From positions 1-28,805 of the IMG/VR virus record IMGVR_UViG_3300044982_000031: a stretch of DNA of 28,805 bases, one strand, 5' to 3'. The stretch is from a virus. Position 1 is the stretch's first letter. Each line of letters starts with the position of its first letter. The notes below the pieces were generated by a model, which was given only the letters and a program-made list of their open reading frames with translations, was not told where the DNA came from and did not search any database. Position numbers and translations under genes: made by a program. Below are positions 28,318-28,805 of this stretch, in pieces.

Positions 28318-28505
28318 GCTTCCTCCTTCGGCAGCTCGCAGCCCAATAACCGGCGCAGCTCAGCCTCCGCTTCCGGCGTCAGTCCCCTTTCGACCTTCAG
28401 CTCAGCGACCACTTCGCAGCTCGCGCAGCGCGGCCCCGACATCAGATCGCCGAAGCTGAAAACGTCCGCCTTGCAGTCAGCACACACGAATTCATGCGGG
28501 GGCAT
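28314..28505 (-). CDS. small zinc-ribbon protein
   Basis: A 63-aa product with two CxxC knuckles: FVCADCKAD and PRCASCEVV, i.e. a four-cysteine zinc ribbon, followed by an acidic helix (LTPEAEAELRRLLG). The TTG at 28511 could start a 65-aa form; ATG 28505 has GGAG at a good distance. ATGA overlap to the regulator. Role unknown, perhaps DNA or protein binding. Confidence 0.65.
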   Translation of the reverse strand: MPPHEFVCADCKADVFSFGDLMSGPRCASCEVVAELKVERGLTPEAEAELRRLLGCELPKEEA

Positions 28506-28805
28506 CGCCAATGTCTCCGTCTTCCGGGTTGATGAGCCTCAGTTGAACGTACTCGTCTTGCTGGTAGGCAACATCGGCGGGCGTCTCGACGGTGCGCACG
28601 CGCGAAAAAGCGCCAAGCGCCCGAGCCCGCACTGTCGCGTTGTCGAGCTGATCGCAGAACGCGTCGAGCGCGGCGGCAAGAATGCCTTGATAGCGCGGGT
28701 CGCGACGCACGACCTGATGAAAGGGCGGCGTGCGCGGGTTGTACGAATAGAAATGGACCGCGTCGAAACCGTCGCCGACCAGCAAGTGCCCTTGCGTCTG
28801 CGCGA
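28492..28805 (-). CDS. YqaJ/lambda-Exo-like recombination nuclease, C-terminal part
   Basis: The gene is cut by the right edge; 103 codons are visible. The end of the YqaJ fold is recognisable: 'AQTQGHLLVGDGFDAVHFYS' (motif with Q-x-Q ... G), then 'PFHQVVRRDPRYQGILAAAL'. YqaJ-family PD-(D/E)XK exonucleases resect DNA for single-strand annealing with a partner recombinase. The start and catalytic residues lie outside the window, so activity cannot be judged. It overlaps the zinc-ribbon gene. Confidence 0.72.
   Translation of the reverse strand, partial: AQTQGHLLVGDGFDAVHFYSYNPRTPPFHQVVRRDPRYQGILAAALDAFCDQLDNATVRARALGAFSRVRTVETPADVAYQQDEYVQLRLINPEDGDIGDAPA

Overview
The window is a block of a tailed-phage genome (free phage, prophage or phage-plasmid). 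The DNA is GC-rich with strong G/C third positions in the late genes. A rhizobial-style PEP-CTERM-like tail and the general style of the small genes suggest an alphaproteobacterial host; that host assignment is inference. The set of terminase, portal, scaffold-like protein, capsid, adaptor, beta-rich tail protein and very large Gly/Pro-rich virion proteins, with no tape-measure or long-tail genes, fits a podovirus-like particle.

Layout. Positions 160-3787 hold a leftward (minus) early or regulatory block: small hypothetical genes and a DUF932 protein. Most units are preceded by a TTGAC-type promoter or box, a leader hairpin and a conserved GGAAGGCAAACC-like ribosome-binding leader. Positions 3788-3922 are a divergent control region. 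From 3923 to 27115 everything runs rightward. First come four small genes (3923-4974) with their own promoter. The packaging/head block follows: two small ORFs, TerL, an Acb2-like cyclic-nucleotide sponge, a DUF3309-like membrane protein, a zinc-ribbon protein and the portal. Next are a PEP-CTERM-like secreted protein, a scaffold candidate, the major capsid protein, Trp/Pro-rich and Ig-like proteins, an adaptor and a tail protein. A chain of tiny Arg-rich ORFs (17625-18263) leads into a RuvC-like resolvase. Then come low-complexity virion proteins, one of which ends in a transglycosylase-like domain, and a two-helix membrane protein whose gene contains a perfect 16-bp parS sequence. At 27147-28805 a second leftward block carries a PD-(D/E)XK nuclease candidate, an XRE-type HTH regulator, a zinc ribbon and the 3' end of a YqaJ/lambda-Exo-like gene.

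How it fits together. Most late genes are coupled through ATGA, GTGA, TGATG or TTGA stop-start overlaps, which suggests one long late transcript. The two leftward blocks are probably early genes for regulation and recombination. A GTTGACA-containing box recurs in nearly every intergenic gap, including an exact 16-nt inverted match between gaps 12 kb apart, and looks like a phage-wide operator or promoter family.

The most notable items are the perfect consensus parS, the run of hyper-basic micro-ORFs absent from ordinary ORF calling, the Acb2-like anti-CBASS candidate, and the dispersed GTTGACA boxes. All functional calls come from reading the sequence and from memory of protein families; no database search was run.
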